64,000 nucleotides of DNA. It comes from an uncultured Opitutia bacterium. Its GTDB lineage: Bacteria; Verrucomicrobiota; Verrucomicrobiia; Opitutales; Opitutaceae. The DNA is taken from NCBI GenBank assembly GCA_903900845.1, contig CAIUOU010000014.1, positions 1 through 64,000 of the forward strand. The letters are read 5' to 3'. The notes beneath the pieces are model-generated. The model was not told the DNA's origin. It made no database searches and was given only the letters and a program-made list of their open reading frames with translations. Made by a program: the position numbers and the translations under genes. This document shows positions 1 through 7,659 of this stretch, piece after piece (the stretch's first letter is position 1; each line of letters starts with the position of its first letter).

Positions 1-50
1 ATCACGAACTCTTTTCGCACTTCGTTCATTTGGGTTTGTTGCCATGGCAT
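1..50 (-). CDS. IS481-family transposase, N-terminal fragment (runs off the window)
   Basis: Reading the minus strand from an ATG at 48-50 gives MPWQQTQMNEVRKEFV up to the window edge. The MPW start followed by a short polar stretch and then R-x-x-F-V fits the N-terminus of IS481-type DDE transposases, which lead into a helix-turn-helix region. Only 16 codons are visible, so nothing can be said about whether the enzyme is intact. The end-type repeats just upstream, at 90-131, support the call. Confidence 0.6.
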   Translation of the reverse strand, partial: MPWQQTQMNEVRKEFV

Positions 51-140
51 CCTCGGTTCCTCTCAACCGCGCCCCTGCCTTGGCGATAGTGTCACCCATG
101 TCCTGACACTAAACTGTCACCCATGTCCTGAAACCGTACC
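1..140 (-). mobile_element. End of an IS481-family insertion sequence, cut by the window edge
   Basis: The first 50 bases on the minus strand encode the beginning of an IS481-type transposase. Upstream of that start lies a 17-bp direct repeat (tgtcacccatgtcctga) at 90-106 and 115-131. Tandem copies of this 'cacccatgtcctga' motif are, from memory, typical of the ends of many IS481-family elements. The outer boundary is probably near 131-140, but no target duplication can be tested because the other end lies outside the window. Confidence 0.65.
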
Positions 141-186
141 GGGCGCTGCGACGGCGTTTCTTCCGGTCGGTCGTTCGGGAAGGTGC

Positions 187-1302
187 TCAAGGTCTGGCGG
201 GTCGGATTACCCGGAGGCGGTGCGCCTCGCTGTCGCCGAGGTAGATTCCGCCGTCGGCGTCGGCGAAGATGCCGTGCAGGCGCGCAAGGCGGCAGGCGAG
301 GGCGGGACCTTCCGGTCCGTCGCCCTTTTCCCCGGTGCCGGCGATCCATTCGATTCGTCCGGTGCGCGCGTCGATCATGCGCACGCTGTGGCTTTCGGTG
401 TCGGCGAGCCAGACGTTGCCCGCGGCATCGACCGCGATGCCCTTCGGTCCGGAGAGGGTCGCCTCGCGCGCCGGGCCGCCGTGGCCGGTAAAGCCCTTCT
501 TCCCGGTGCCGGCGACGTGGTGGATCGTGCCTCGGGCAAGATCGAGGCGGAACACCTGATTGCCCTCGCGGGTGGCGAGCCAGAGGTTGCCGTCGCGGTC
601 GAAATCGAGCGAGCGCGGGCCGCGCAACGGCGTTCCCGCGATCGGCGCACCGTCGGGAGTATCGCCCGGCCGTCCCGTGCCGGCAAAGGTGGAGATGAGA
701 CCGGTGCGGGCGTCGATGCGGCGGACGACGTGGTTGCCAATGTCGCAGATGAAAAGGTTTCCAGTACGGTCGAACTGGATACTGTGCGGCTGTCGGAACC
801 GCGCCGCTTTCGCGGCTCCGCCGTCGCCGGCGTAACCGGGTTGGCCGTCGCCGGCGACCGTGGTGATCACCCCGGTTTTCATCGTGACCTTCCGCACGGC
901 ATGATTCGCCATGTCGACCACGTAGAGATCCCCGGCGGCGTCGAAGCGGATCTCGTGCGGGAGGTTGAAGGTCGCAAGCCGCGCCGGTCCACCGTCGCCG
1001 CCGAAGCCCTTCGCACCCGTCCCGGCGATCGTCGTGATCACGCCATCGGGCCCGACCCGCCGGATCCGCTGGCCGGTGTACTCGCAGAACCAGAGGGCGC
1101 CGTCGGGACCGCGCACGACGCCGAACGGATTGTCGAGCTTCGCTCCGCGCGCCGGTCCGCCGTCACCGGAGAATCCCTTCTCGCCCGTGCCCGCGACGTA
1201 CTCGATGGTCCAGCCGGCGGCGGGGCCGCGGGATGCCGGCAGTGAGAGCGCTGCCAGCAGAAGAAGGGTCGGGCAGGGGAAGCGGGGCATGTCTGAATTC
1301 AT
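187..1302 (-). CDS. Exported NHL-repeat beta-propeller protein
   Basis: The 371-residue product starts with a hydrophobic signal peptide (LLLLAALSLPAS) and then carries about five or six NHL-type repeats. Each repeat has a recurring AGTG-x-KG-[FY]-x-GDGGPA loop, as in teneurin-like or vitamin B12-dependent NHL propellers of this phylum. It probably folds as a secreted six-bladed propeller with a binding or scaffolding role; no catalytic motif is visible. An alternative start four codons downstream (1290) would also leave a good signal peptide. It stands alone, next to an IS end. A long open frame on the opposite strand mirrors it and is a GC artefact. Confidence 0.85.
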   Translation of the reverse strand: MNSDMPRFPCPTLLLLAALSLPASRGPAAGWTIEYVAGTGEKGFSGDGGPARGAKLDNPFGVVRGPDGALWFCEYTGQRIRRVGPDGVITTIAGTGAKGFGGDGGPARLATFNLPHEIRFDAAGDLYVVDMANHAVRKVTMKTGVITTVAGDGQPGYAGDGGAAKAARFRQPHSIQFDRTGNLFICDIGNHVVRRIDARTGLISTFAGTGRPGDTPDGAPIAGTPLRGPRSLDFDRDGNLWLATREGNQVFRLDLARGTIHHVAGTGKKGFTGHGGPAREATLSGPKGIAVDAAGNVWLADTESHSVRMIDARTGRIEWIAGTGEKGDGPEGPALACRLARLHGIFADADGGIYLGDSEAHRLRVIRPARP

Positions 1303-1589
1303 GCCGCGCCAAGGGCGGCGTCAACGCGCGGACGTCGTGGATGGCTTTCGTCCTGCCCGCGGTAAATCGTTCGGAGGACCGGCGGGTTTCCACCGCTGGT
1401 CGCACGAACCCCGAGGTGTAGGTGGAAGCTGGGTGATGCCTCCGCGGTCTCCTTTTGATCCTGCTCTGACGGCCTGCGAGGATTCGGCGCACAAAGGGAG
1501 GCGGGGAAGACTTTCGCTGATTGCCGTGGGTTGCGAGCCGGCCCGCTAAAGCATCGACGTCGGCGGGCCAGTTTTTTAATCCCTACCGT
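1303..1589. other. Divergent intergenic region
   Basis: This 287-base region separates the minus-strand NHL gene from the plus-strand isomerase gene. It should hold both promoters, but no convincing -35/-10 pair was recognised. The only clear structure is a terminator-like stem-loop at its right end (1540-1577). Confidence 0.5.
1540..1577 (+). terminator. Terminator-like hairpin just before the isomerase start (possible attenuator)
   Basis: A 7-bp GC stem (ggcccgc 1540-1546, gcgggcc 1563-1569) with a 16-nt loop is followed after two bases by six T residues at 1572-1577. This is the classical intrinsic-terminator layout. It lies only 12 bases before the ATG at 1590, with no recognised gene upstream on this strand, so it may act on the leader of the downstream gene. 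Confidence 0.5.
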
Positions 1590-2483
1590 ATGAATCCCTC
1601 GCCCCTTTCGCGTCGCGGCTTTGTGCGGGAGGTTGCGGCCGCGGCGGGCGTTGCCCTAGTGGCCGGCTCCCGGCTTCCGGCGGCTCCGGCGCCCCGGTGG
1701 ACGATTGGTTGCCTCAACCGGCCGTGGACCAAATGGAGCTGCGATGAGATGTTGGACGGCGTGAAGGCGGCGGGCTTCGGCATCGTGGGCCTGCAGACGC
1801 CCACGAAGGACGACCCGTTCGTCGCTTCGACCTCCTCCGATTACCTGGCCGCCCTGAAACTTAAAATCGCCGTCCGCGGTCTGCGTGCGATCCAGGGCCG
1901 GATCCGGACCCGGGACGACGGTCCTTGGGATGACGCCGCGAAGGCTGATCTTCGCCGGCAGATCGACAACGCGGTTTTGCTCGGTCTCGGCGCCCTGATC
2001 AACACGGGGGTCGGGAAACCCGCGCAGCATGACGGCTGGTACCGCGCGATGGCCTACGCGGCCGGCTACGGGTCGGAGCGCGGCGTGAAGATCGTCACCA
2101 AGCCGCACGGCGGCGTGACCGCGGCGGCCAAGGAATTGCTCCGCTGCATGGAGCGGGTGAACCACCCGAATTTCGGGATCTGGTACGACCCCGGCAACAT
2201 CGTCTACTACACCGGGCGCGATCCGCTCGCGGAGATGGAGCCGCTGCTCGGTCGCATCACCGCGTTCACCGCGAAGGACTGCACGGCGCGTAACGGCGAG
2301 GTGATGATCCAGCTCGGAACCGGGACAGTGGAATTCGCGCCGCTTTTCCGTCGCCTCCGTGAATCCGGATTCCAAGGGCCCGTCATGATCGAGGGCTGCG
2401 GCATCGGAGATTCGGCGGCCGCGACCACAGCCAACGCCCGGGCGACGCGGGAGTTTCTGGAGCGGGTCTTGTCCGGGATCTGA
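1590..2483 (+). CDS. Tat-exported sugar phosphate isomerase/epimerase-like protein
   Basis: The 297-residue protein has a twin-arginine signal (SRRGFVREVAAAAGVAL) and a xylose-isomerase-like TIM barrel, with the family's KPHGG and YDPGN strand-end motifs and a late MIEG strand. Members bind a divalent metal and isomerise or epimerise sugars. Exported versions are common in Verrucomicrobiota and Planctomycetota, usually without a known substrate. The start at 1590 was chosen because it places the twin-arginine motif at residues 8-9; an upstream in-frame ATG at 1521 would bury it. It is convergent with speA, with no partner gene beside it. Confidence 0.8.
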   Translation: MNPSPLSRRGFVREVAAAAGVALVAGSRLPAAPAPRWTIGCLNRPWTKWSCDEMLDGVKAAGFGIVGLQTPTKDDPFVASTSSDYLAALKLKIAVRGLRAIQGRIRTRDDGPWDDAAKADLRRQIDNAVLLGLGALINTGVGKPAQHDGWYRAMAYAAGYGSERGVKIVTKPHGGVTAAAKELLRCMERVNHPNFGIWYDPGNIVYYTGRDPLAEMEPLLGRITAFTAKDCTARNGEVMIQLGTGTVEFAPLFRRLRESGFQGPVMIEGCGIGDSAAATTANARATREFLERVLSGI

Positions 2484-2507
2484 GGACGACGGGCGGCCGC
2501 GAGCGGC

Positions 2508-4463
2508 TCAGGCGCCCTTGCCGCGGCGGGGGCGGCGGGAACCGCGGGGCTCGATGTTGAGGTAGGTCTTGTTGAGCATCTGGCTCTCGTAGAGCTCGAG
2601 GAGCCGAACGCCCTCGCGCGGCTTCACCTGGTCCTTGCGCGTGGCGTGGTCGATCTGCGCCTTCATCTTACGGCAAAGGTCCTCCTGCTGGTACTGCACT
2701 CCCTCGATCACGTCGGCGATACGGCTGCCGCTCAGCGCCTCCTCGATATAGAAACCGTTGGGCTCGTCGTCCTCCAGGAACACGTGAACCTCGTTGACGC
2801 GCCCGAAGAGGTTATGGAGGTCGCCCATGATGTCCTGGTACGCGCCGGTGAGGAAGATGCCCAAGTAGTAGGGTTTTCCGTTCAGTGGGTGCAGGTTAAG
2901 GTACGACTTGGTGTCCTGCAGGTCGATGAAGCGGTCGATCTTCCCGTCGGAGTCGCAGGTGATGTCGACGAGGATGGCGTTGACGGTGGGCTTCTCGTCT
3001 AGCCGGTGAAGCGGGGCGATCGGGAAGAGCTGGTCGAGGGCCCAGTGGTCAAGGAGCGATTGGAAGACGGAAAAATTGCAGACGTACTGGTCAGCGAGGA
3101 GGGTGTTGAGCTCGTGCAGCTCCTCGGGCTGGTAACCGGTTTTCCGGCCCTCGCGGGCGATCTGTTCGCACACCTGCCAGAAGAGGGACTCGGCGGCGGC
3201 GCGATTCTCGAGATCGAGATAGCCGAGGTTGAACAGGGAGAACGCCTCGTCCTTCTTCTGGACGGCGTCGTGGAAGCGCTCGAGGCGGCCCAGCTTGGTG
3301 CGGTTGCGGAGGAGTTCGGCGAGGTCGTTGACGACCTTGTGGCGGACCTTCGGCTGGTGGCGCTGGCCGAGCGATTCCCGCTTGTTGATCCGCTCGAAGA
3401 CCTCGACCACGAGCATGGAGTGGGGCGCGACGACGGCGCGGCCGGACTCGCTGACGATGTCGGGCTCGGCGACGCCAGCGGCGGAGCAGACCTCGCGGAT
3501 GTTGGCGACGACGTCGCGCGCGTACTCCTCCATGGAGTAGTTCATGGACGACTCGAAGTTGGTGCGGGAGCCGTCGTAATCGACGCCGAGGCCACCGCCC
3601 ACGTCGAGGTAGCCCATCGGGAATCCCATGCGCGCCAGCTGGCAGTAAAATCGGGCGGCCTCGATGACGGCGTTCTTGATCGTGATGATGTTCGGGACCT
3701 GGGACCCGATGTGGAAATGGATGAGGCGCAGGGCGGACGTGAGCTTGGCGGCGCGGAGCCGCTCGACGGCGAACAGGATCTCGGCGGTATTGAGGCCGAA
3801 CTTGGCATTGTCGCCGGTGGAAGTGGCCCACTTGCCCTCGCCGCGGGTCTGGAGCTTCGCGCGGAACCCGATCATCGGCTTCACGCCGGTTTCGGCGGAT
3901 AGGCGGATGATGTCATCTAGCTCGCTGAGTTGCTCGACGACGATGATGATCTTCTTGCCCAGCTTGCGGCCAAGCAAGGCGAGGCGGATGTAATCGTGGT
4001 CCTTGTAGCCGTTGCAGATGATGAGGCGCTGGGCGCCCTCGTGCATGGCGAGCGCCACCATCAGTTCGGGCTTCGAGCCGGCCTCCAGGCCGAAGTTGTA
4101 CTCTTTGCCGGCGGCGACGATCTCGTCCACGACCTCGCGCAGTTGGTTGACCTTGATCGGGAAGACGCCGCGGAACCCGCCCTTGTAGCGCTCCTCCTTG
4201 ATGGCCTTGCGGAACATCTCGTTCAGCTGCACGACGCGGTGGCGCAAAAGGTCCTGGAAGCGGATCACGAGCGGCGCCCTCAGCCCCATCCCCACGGCCT
4301 CCTGGACGACGTCGAGGACGCGGATGGAGCGTCCGTCGAGCCGCGGTTGCACCGTCACCAGACCATCGCTGTCGACCGCCAGATGGCCTCCGCCCCACCG
4401 CTTGAAGCCGTAGAGTTCTTCGGACTGGGCGGCCGTCCAGGCCGGGGATGATCTGCTTTTCAA
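2508..4463 (-). CDS. speA: Biosynthetic arginine decarboxylase (SpeA)
   Basis: This PLP-dependent enzyme converts arginine to agmatine for polyamine synthesis. The family signatures are clear: W-T-x-x-x-S-x-E-L-Y-G near the N-terminus, the PLP-lysine region GVFPIKVNQ, the HFHIGSQ segment, GGGLGVDYDG, and a C-terminal LLELYESQ. Homology begins at the WTAAQSEELYGF segment, so the start is most likely the TTG at 4461-4463, giving about 651 residues, the usual size. The ATG at 4727 would add 88 low-complexity residues antisense to yajC. The divergent yajC start lies about 100 bases away. Confidence 0.9.
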   Translation of the reverse strand: MKSRSSPAWTAAQSEELYGFKRWGGGHLAVDSDGLVTVQPRLDGRSIRVLDVVQEAVGMGLRAPLVIRFQDLLRHRVVQLNEMFRKAIKEERYKGGFRGVFPIKVNQLREVVDEIVAAGKEYNFGLEAGSKPELMVALAMHEGAQRLIICNGYKDHDYIRLALLGRKLGKKIIIVVEQLSELDDIIRLSAETGVKPMIGFRAKLQTRGEGKWATSTGDNAKFGLNTAEILFAVERLRAAKLTSALRLIHFHIGSQVPNIITIKNAVIEAARFYCQLARMGFPMGYLDVGGGLGVDYDGSRTNFESSMNYSMEEYARDVVANIREVCSAAGVAEPDIVSESGRAVVAPHSMLVVEVFERINKRESLGQRHQPKVRHKVVNDLAELLRNRTKLGRLERFHDAVQKKDEAFSLFNLGYLDLENRAAAESLFWQVCEQIAREGRKTGYQPEELHELNTLLADQYVCNFSVFQSLLDHWALDQLFPIAPLHRLDEKPTVNAILVDITCDSDGKIDRFIDLQDTKSYLNLHPLNGKPYYLGIFLTGAYQDIMGDLHNLFGRVNEVHVFLEDDEPNGFYIEEALSGSRIADVIEGVQYQQEDLCRKMKAQIDHATRKDQVKPREGVRLLELYESQMLNKTYLNIEPRGSRRPRRGKGA

Positions 4464-4565
4464 CGAGGGTGGAGCGGGCGGGGAGTTATGGCTTGCTTTC
4501 GCGAGCGACGGAACAGTTTGATCGCGGCTTTCTTTTTTCAAATCACCCGCCACGCAATTCCGAAA

Positions 4566-4913
4566 ATGTCCTCCGGCCTTTCCGTCCTCCAGATCCTCGC
4601 CCAAACCGCCGCCCCCGCCGGCCAGCCGCAGCCCTCGGCTTGGGTCCAGTTGCTGCCGATGGTGTTGCTGTTCGGCGCGATGTACTTCTTCCTGATCGCC
4701 CCCCAGCGGAAGAAGCAGAAGGAGCACGAAAAGATGCTCAAGTCGCTCGAGTCCGGCGACGAGATCGTCACGAGCGGCGGCATCTTCGGCGTCATCACCA
4801 ACGTGAAGGAGGATCGTTTCGTCGTCCGCGTCGCGGAGAACACGAAGATCGAGCTTGGCAAAGGTTTCGTCCAGACGGTGGTCCGCAAGGTCAACTCCGG
4901 CGAAAAGAAGTGA
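4566..4913 (+). CDS. yajC: YajC, Sec translocon accessory membrane protein
   Basis: The 115-residue protein has one transmembrane helix (LLPMVLLFGAMYFFLI) followed by QRKKQKEHEKML and the GDEIVTSGGIFGVI motif, which is diagnostic of YajC. YajC associates with SecDF and the SecYEG channel in the inner membrane. The next gene is secDF, 98 bases downstream, as in most bacteria. The ATG at 4566 was chosen over an in-frame ATG at 4488 because it gives the normal length. A small hairpin (cggcc-gaa-ggccg, 4932-4944) lies between yajC and secDF. Confidence 0.95.
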   Translation: MSSGLSVLQILAQTAAPAGQPQPSAWVQLLPMVLLFGAMYFFLIAPQRKKQKEHEKMLKSLESGDEIVTSGGIFGVITNVKEDRFVVRVAENTKIELGKGFVQTVVRKVNSGEKK

Positions 4914-5011
4914 CCCGCCCTCGCCGGTCTCCGGCCGAAGGCCGCCGGCTGCACATGATAGGTCCCGGCCGTGCGCCGTGATCCCAACATCCTTTTAAAC
5001 CCAATAGATCC

Positions 5012-7561
5012 ATGCTCAAACGCAACCTCTGGAAGCTCATCGCGTCCCTCGCCCTGATCGGCTGGGCCGTCGCCCAGCTGATTCCCGTCCAGGACGAGCC
5101 GTTCGTCGCTTACGTCCGCACCCATGCCACCGCCAAGCAGGCGGATTTCGCCAAGCTCCTCGACGAGGCGGCGGCGCGGAAGAAGAACCTCCAGGCGGTG
5201 AGCGAGTTCGTCGCCCTGAAGCAGATCGGCAAGGAGCGTCGCCTCGATCTGTCCCAGTACTTTCCCGAAATCCGTCTCGAGGAGTCCCTCAAGAACGTCG
5301 AGAAGCGGAACGATATCCTGCTGGCTGAGCTCCTGCGTCGCTCCCGCGGCCGGCTCCAGCTCGGCCTGGACCTCAAGGGTGGCGTCGCCTTCACCCTCGA
5401 GGCGGTCGACTCGCCGGGCGAACAATTGGATGAGTACCAGCGTCAGGAAAAGCTGCAGAAGGCCATCGATATTATCGGCGCCCGCATCAACGGCCTCGGC
5501 GTCGCCGAGCCGGTTCTCCGTCCCGTCGGCCAGAATCGCATCGAAATCCAGCTCCCGGGCGTCAGCACGAAGGACAACCCGGACGTCGTCGACCAGGTCA
5601 AGGCGCCCGCGCGTCTTGACTTCCGCCTGGTGCATCCGGCCCTGCGTCCCGGCGCGGGTATCGAAGCGCCCGCCGGCTACGAGGTGAAGCTGCTGGAGTG
5701 GGAAGGCCGTCGCGGCGAGTCCGGCGTGGAGGAGCTCTTCGTCAAGCGCATCCCCGAAATGACCGGAGAGATGATCAGCAATTCCTTCGCGCGGCCCGAC
5801 ATGTACGGCAAACCCGAGGTCATTCTCGAGTTCACCAGCGATGGGAAGAAGCGCTTCGCCGACGTCACGCGGGTGATTGCGGACATGGGTCAGCGCAACG
5901 GCACGATGGGTCGTCTGGCCATTGTCCTCGACGGCCGGCTCTACTCCGCGCCGACCGTGCGCGAGGAGATCAACAGCGACTCCGCCCAGATCACCGGCAG
6001 CTTTACCGACCGCGAGGCGATCAACCTCGCCAACGTCCTCAACAACCCCCTCGACGTCGAGCTTCGGATCATGGAGCAGTACGAGGTCGGGCCCACGCTG
6101 GCCTCCGACGCCGTGCTCAGCGCGCGGAACTCATTCATCGCCAGCACGCTCCTGACGATCGGCTTCATGGCGGTGTTCTACACGGTCGGCGGCCTTGTCG
6201 CCGCGATCGGCATGGGCGTAAACGTGCTCATCACCCTCGGCGTCATGTCGAGCATCGGCGCGACCCTGACGATGCCCGGCATCGCGGGCATCGTGCTCAC
6301 CCTCGCGATGTCGGTCGACTCGAACATTCTCATCTTCGAGCGCATGCGCGAGGAGTTGAAGCTGGGCAAATCGCTTGGCGCGGCCTTGGAGGCGGGCTTC
6401 GAGAAGGCTTGGTCCGCCATCGTCGACTCCAATGTCACCACGCTGCTGGTGGCTCTGATCATGATCGCGCTCGGCACCGGACCGGTGAAGGGATTCGGCG
6501 TCACGCTGACGATCGGTATCTTCACCACGATGTTCGCGGCGGTGGTCGTGAGCAAACTGCTCCTCGAGGCGCTGATCCACGGCGCCGGTTCCAAGCGCAT
6601 GCCGATGTTTTCTGTGCTGCAGAACACCTCCTATGACTTCCTCAGGATGACGAAGGCGGCGGTGATCCTCACCGTGGTCGTCCTGGTGGTCGGCGTCGGC
6701 GCCCTGGTCTACAAGGGCAAGGAGATCTACGGGATCGACTTTGCGGGCGGCGACATGGTCACGCTCAATTTCGCAAAGAAGACCGAGTTGTCCGAGTTAC
6801 GCGCCGCGGCGACCAAGGCCGGCGTCAAGGAGGTCAACTTCTCCTATCAGCAGCCCATCGGCACCGACCGCGAGGTGCTGCGCGTCACGACCCCGTTCGA
6901 CCAAGGCAAGGCGGTGGTCGCGAAGCTGCAGGCGGCGCTACCGGCCGCAAAGCTGGAGGTTGCGGGCGAGACCCGCATCGGCGCCTCCGTCGGCCGCGAG
7001 ATCCAGTGGAACGCACTTAAGTCGATCGCTGCCGCGCTCGTGCTGATCCTCCTCTACGTCGCGTTTCGTTTCGAGTTCGGCTACGGCGTCGGCGCGGTGG
7101 TGGCCACGGTGCACGACCTGATCCTCACGGTCGGCGTCTTCGTGCTCTTCGATCGCCAGTTCAACGCCTCGATGGTAGCGGCCATCCTGCTGATCGCGGG
7201 TTACTCCATCAATGATACCATTGTGGTGTTCGACCGCATCCGCGAGGAGCTCAAGATCAACCCGACCGGCACCCTGCGCGACGTCATCAATCGCGCCCTT
7301 AACCTCACGCTTTCCCGCACGATCATCACGGGCGGAACCACGTTCCTGACAGCCGTCACGCTGATCCTGACGACCTCGGGCGACGTCAACGACATCGCCT
7401 TCACGCTGCTCATCGGTGTCATCACCGGCACCTTCTCCTCGCTCTTCATCGCCACCCCCGTTTTCTTCTGGTGGCACAAGGGCGACCGGAAGCACGTCGA
7501 GGCGCATCATGACATCGCCCCGAAGTACGAGTGGCAGGGTTCCAGCAAGGCTTCGGAGTAA
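5012..7561 (+). CDS. secDF: Fused SecD-SecF protein translocase subunit
   Basis: This 849-residue inner-membrane protein combines SecD and SecF, which use the proton gradient to pull exported proteins through SecYEG. The SecD half starts with one helix, then the GLDLKGGV signature at about residues 118-125, a large periplasmic domain and a six-helix block with SVDSNILIFERMREE. The SecF half begins near residue 530 with its own first helix, GIDFAGGD at about 574, and the matching SINDTIVVFDRIREE motif. Fusion is known in several phyla, including Verrucomicrobiota and Bacteroidota. It follows yajC and precedes recJ. Confidence 0.97.
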   Translation: MLKRNLWKLIASLALIGWAVAQLIPVQDEPFVAYVRTHATAKQADFAKLLDEAAARKKNLQAVSEFVALKQIGKERRLDLSQYFPEIRLEESLKNVEKRNDILLAELLRRSRGRLQLGLDLKGGVAFTLEAVDSPGEQLDEYQRQEKLQKAIDIIGARINGLGVAEPVLRPVGQNRIEIQLPGVSTKDNPDVVDQVKAPARLDFRLVHPALRPGAGIEAPAGYEVKLLEWEGRRGESGVEELFVKRIPEMTGEMISNSFARPDMYGKPEVILEFTSDGKKRFADVTRVIADMGQRNGTMGRLAIVLDGRLYSAPTVREEINSDSAQITGSFTDREAINLANVLNNPLDVELRIMEQYEVGPTLASDAVLSARNSFIASTLLTIGFMAVFYTVGGLVAAIGMGVNVLITLGVMSSIGATLTMPGIAGIVLTLAMSVDSNILIFERMREELKLGKSLGAALEAGFEKAWSAIVDSNVTTLLVALIMIALGTGPVKGFGVTLTIGIFTTMFAAVVVSKLLLEALIHGAGSKRMPMFSVLQNTSYDFLRMTKAAVILTVVVLVVGVGALVYKGKEIYGIDFAGGDMVTLNFAKKTELSELRAAATKAGVKEVNFSYQQPIGTDREVLRVTTPFDQGKAVVAKLQAALPAAKLEVAGETRIGASVGREIQWNALKSIAAALVLILLYVAFRFEFGYGVGAVVATVHDLILTVGVFVLFDRQFNASMVAAILLIAGYSINDTIVVFDRIREELKINPTGTLRDVINRALNLTLSRTIITGGTTFLTAVTLILTTSGDVNDIAFTLLIGVITGTFSSLFIATPVFFWWHKGDRKHVEAHHDIAPKYEWQGSSKASE

Positions 7562-7572
7562 CCTCCCCGGGT

Positions 7573-7597
7573 GGGGCGGCCGGTTTTTGACCGCCCC
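7573..7597 (+). terminator. Stem-loop between secDF and recJ
   Basis: A 7-bp perfect GC stem (ggggcgg 7573-7579, ccgcccc 7591-7597) with an 11-nt loop lies 11 bases after the secDF stop. There is no T run after it, so it may be an RNA 3' end or processing structure rather than a true intrinsic terminator. Confidence 0.35.
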
Positions 7598-7659
7598 GTG
7601 CCAACGGCCCTGCGGGGCCCGGGTGCGCCTCAGCGGGCGTCCCCACCCGATCGAGATCC

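Noticed and set aside
220-1245. A 341-codon plus-strand open frame
   Set aside because: It is the exact antisense shadow of the NHL-repeat gene and its repeats merely mirror the NHL repeats.
4464-4727. Extension of speA to an upstream ATG
   Set aside because: The extra 88 residues are low complexity, lie antisense to yajC and have no match to SpeA, whose homology begins right after the TTG at 4463.
4932-4944. Hairpin between yajC and secDF as a terminator
   Set aside because: The stem is only 5 bp with a 3-nt loop and no T run, and the two genes belong together.
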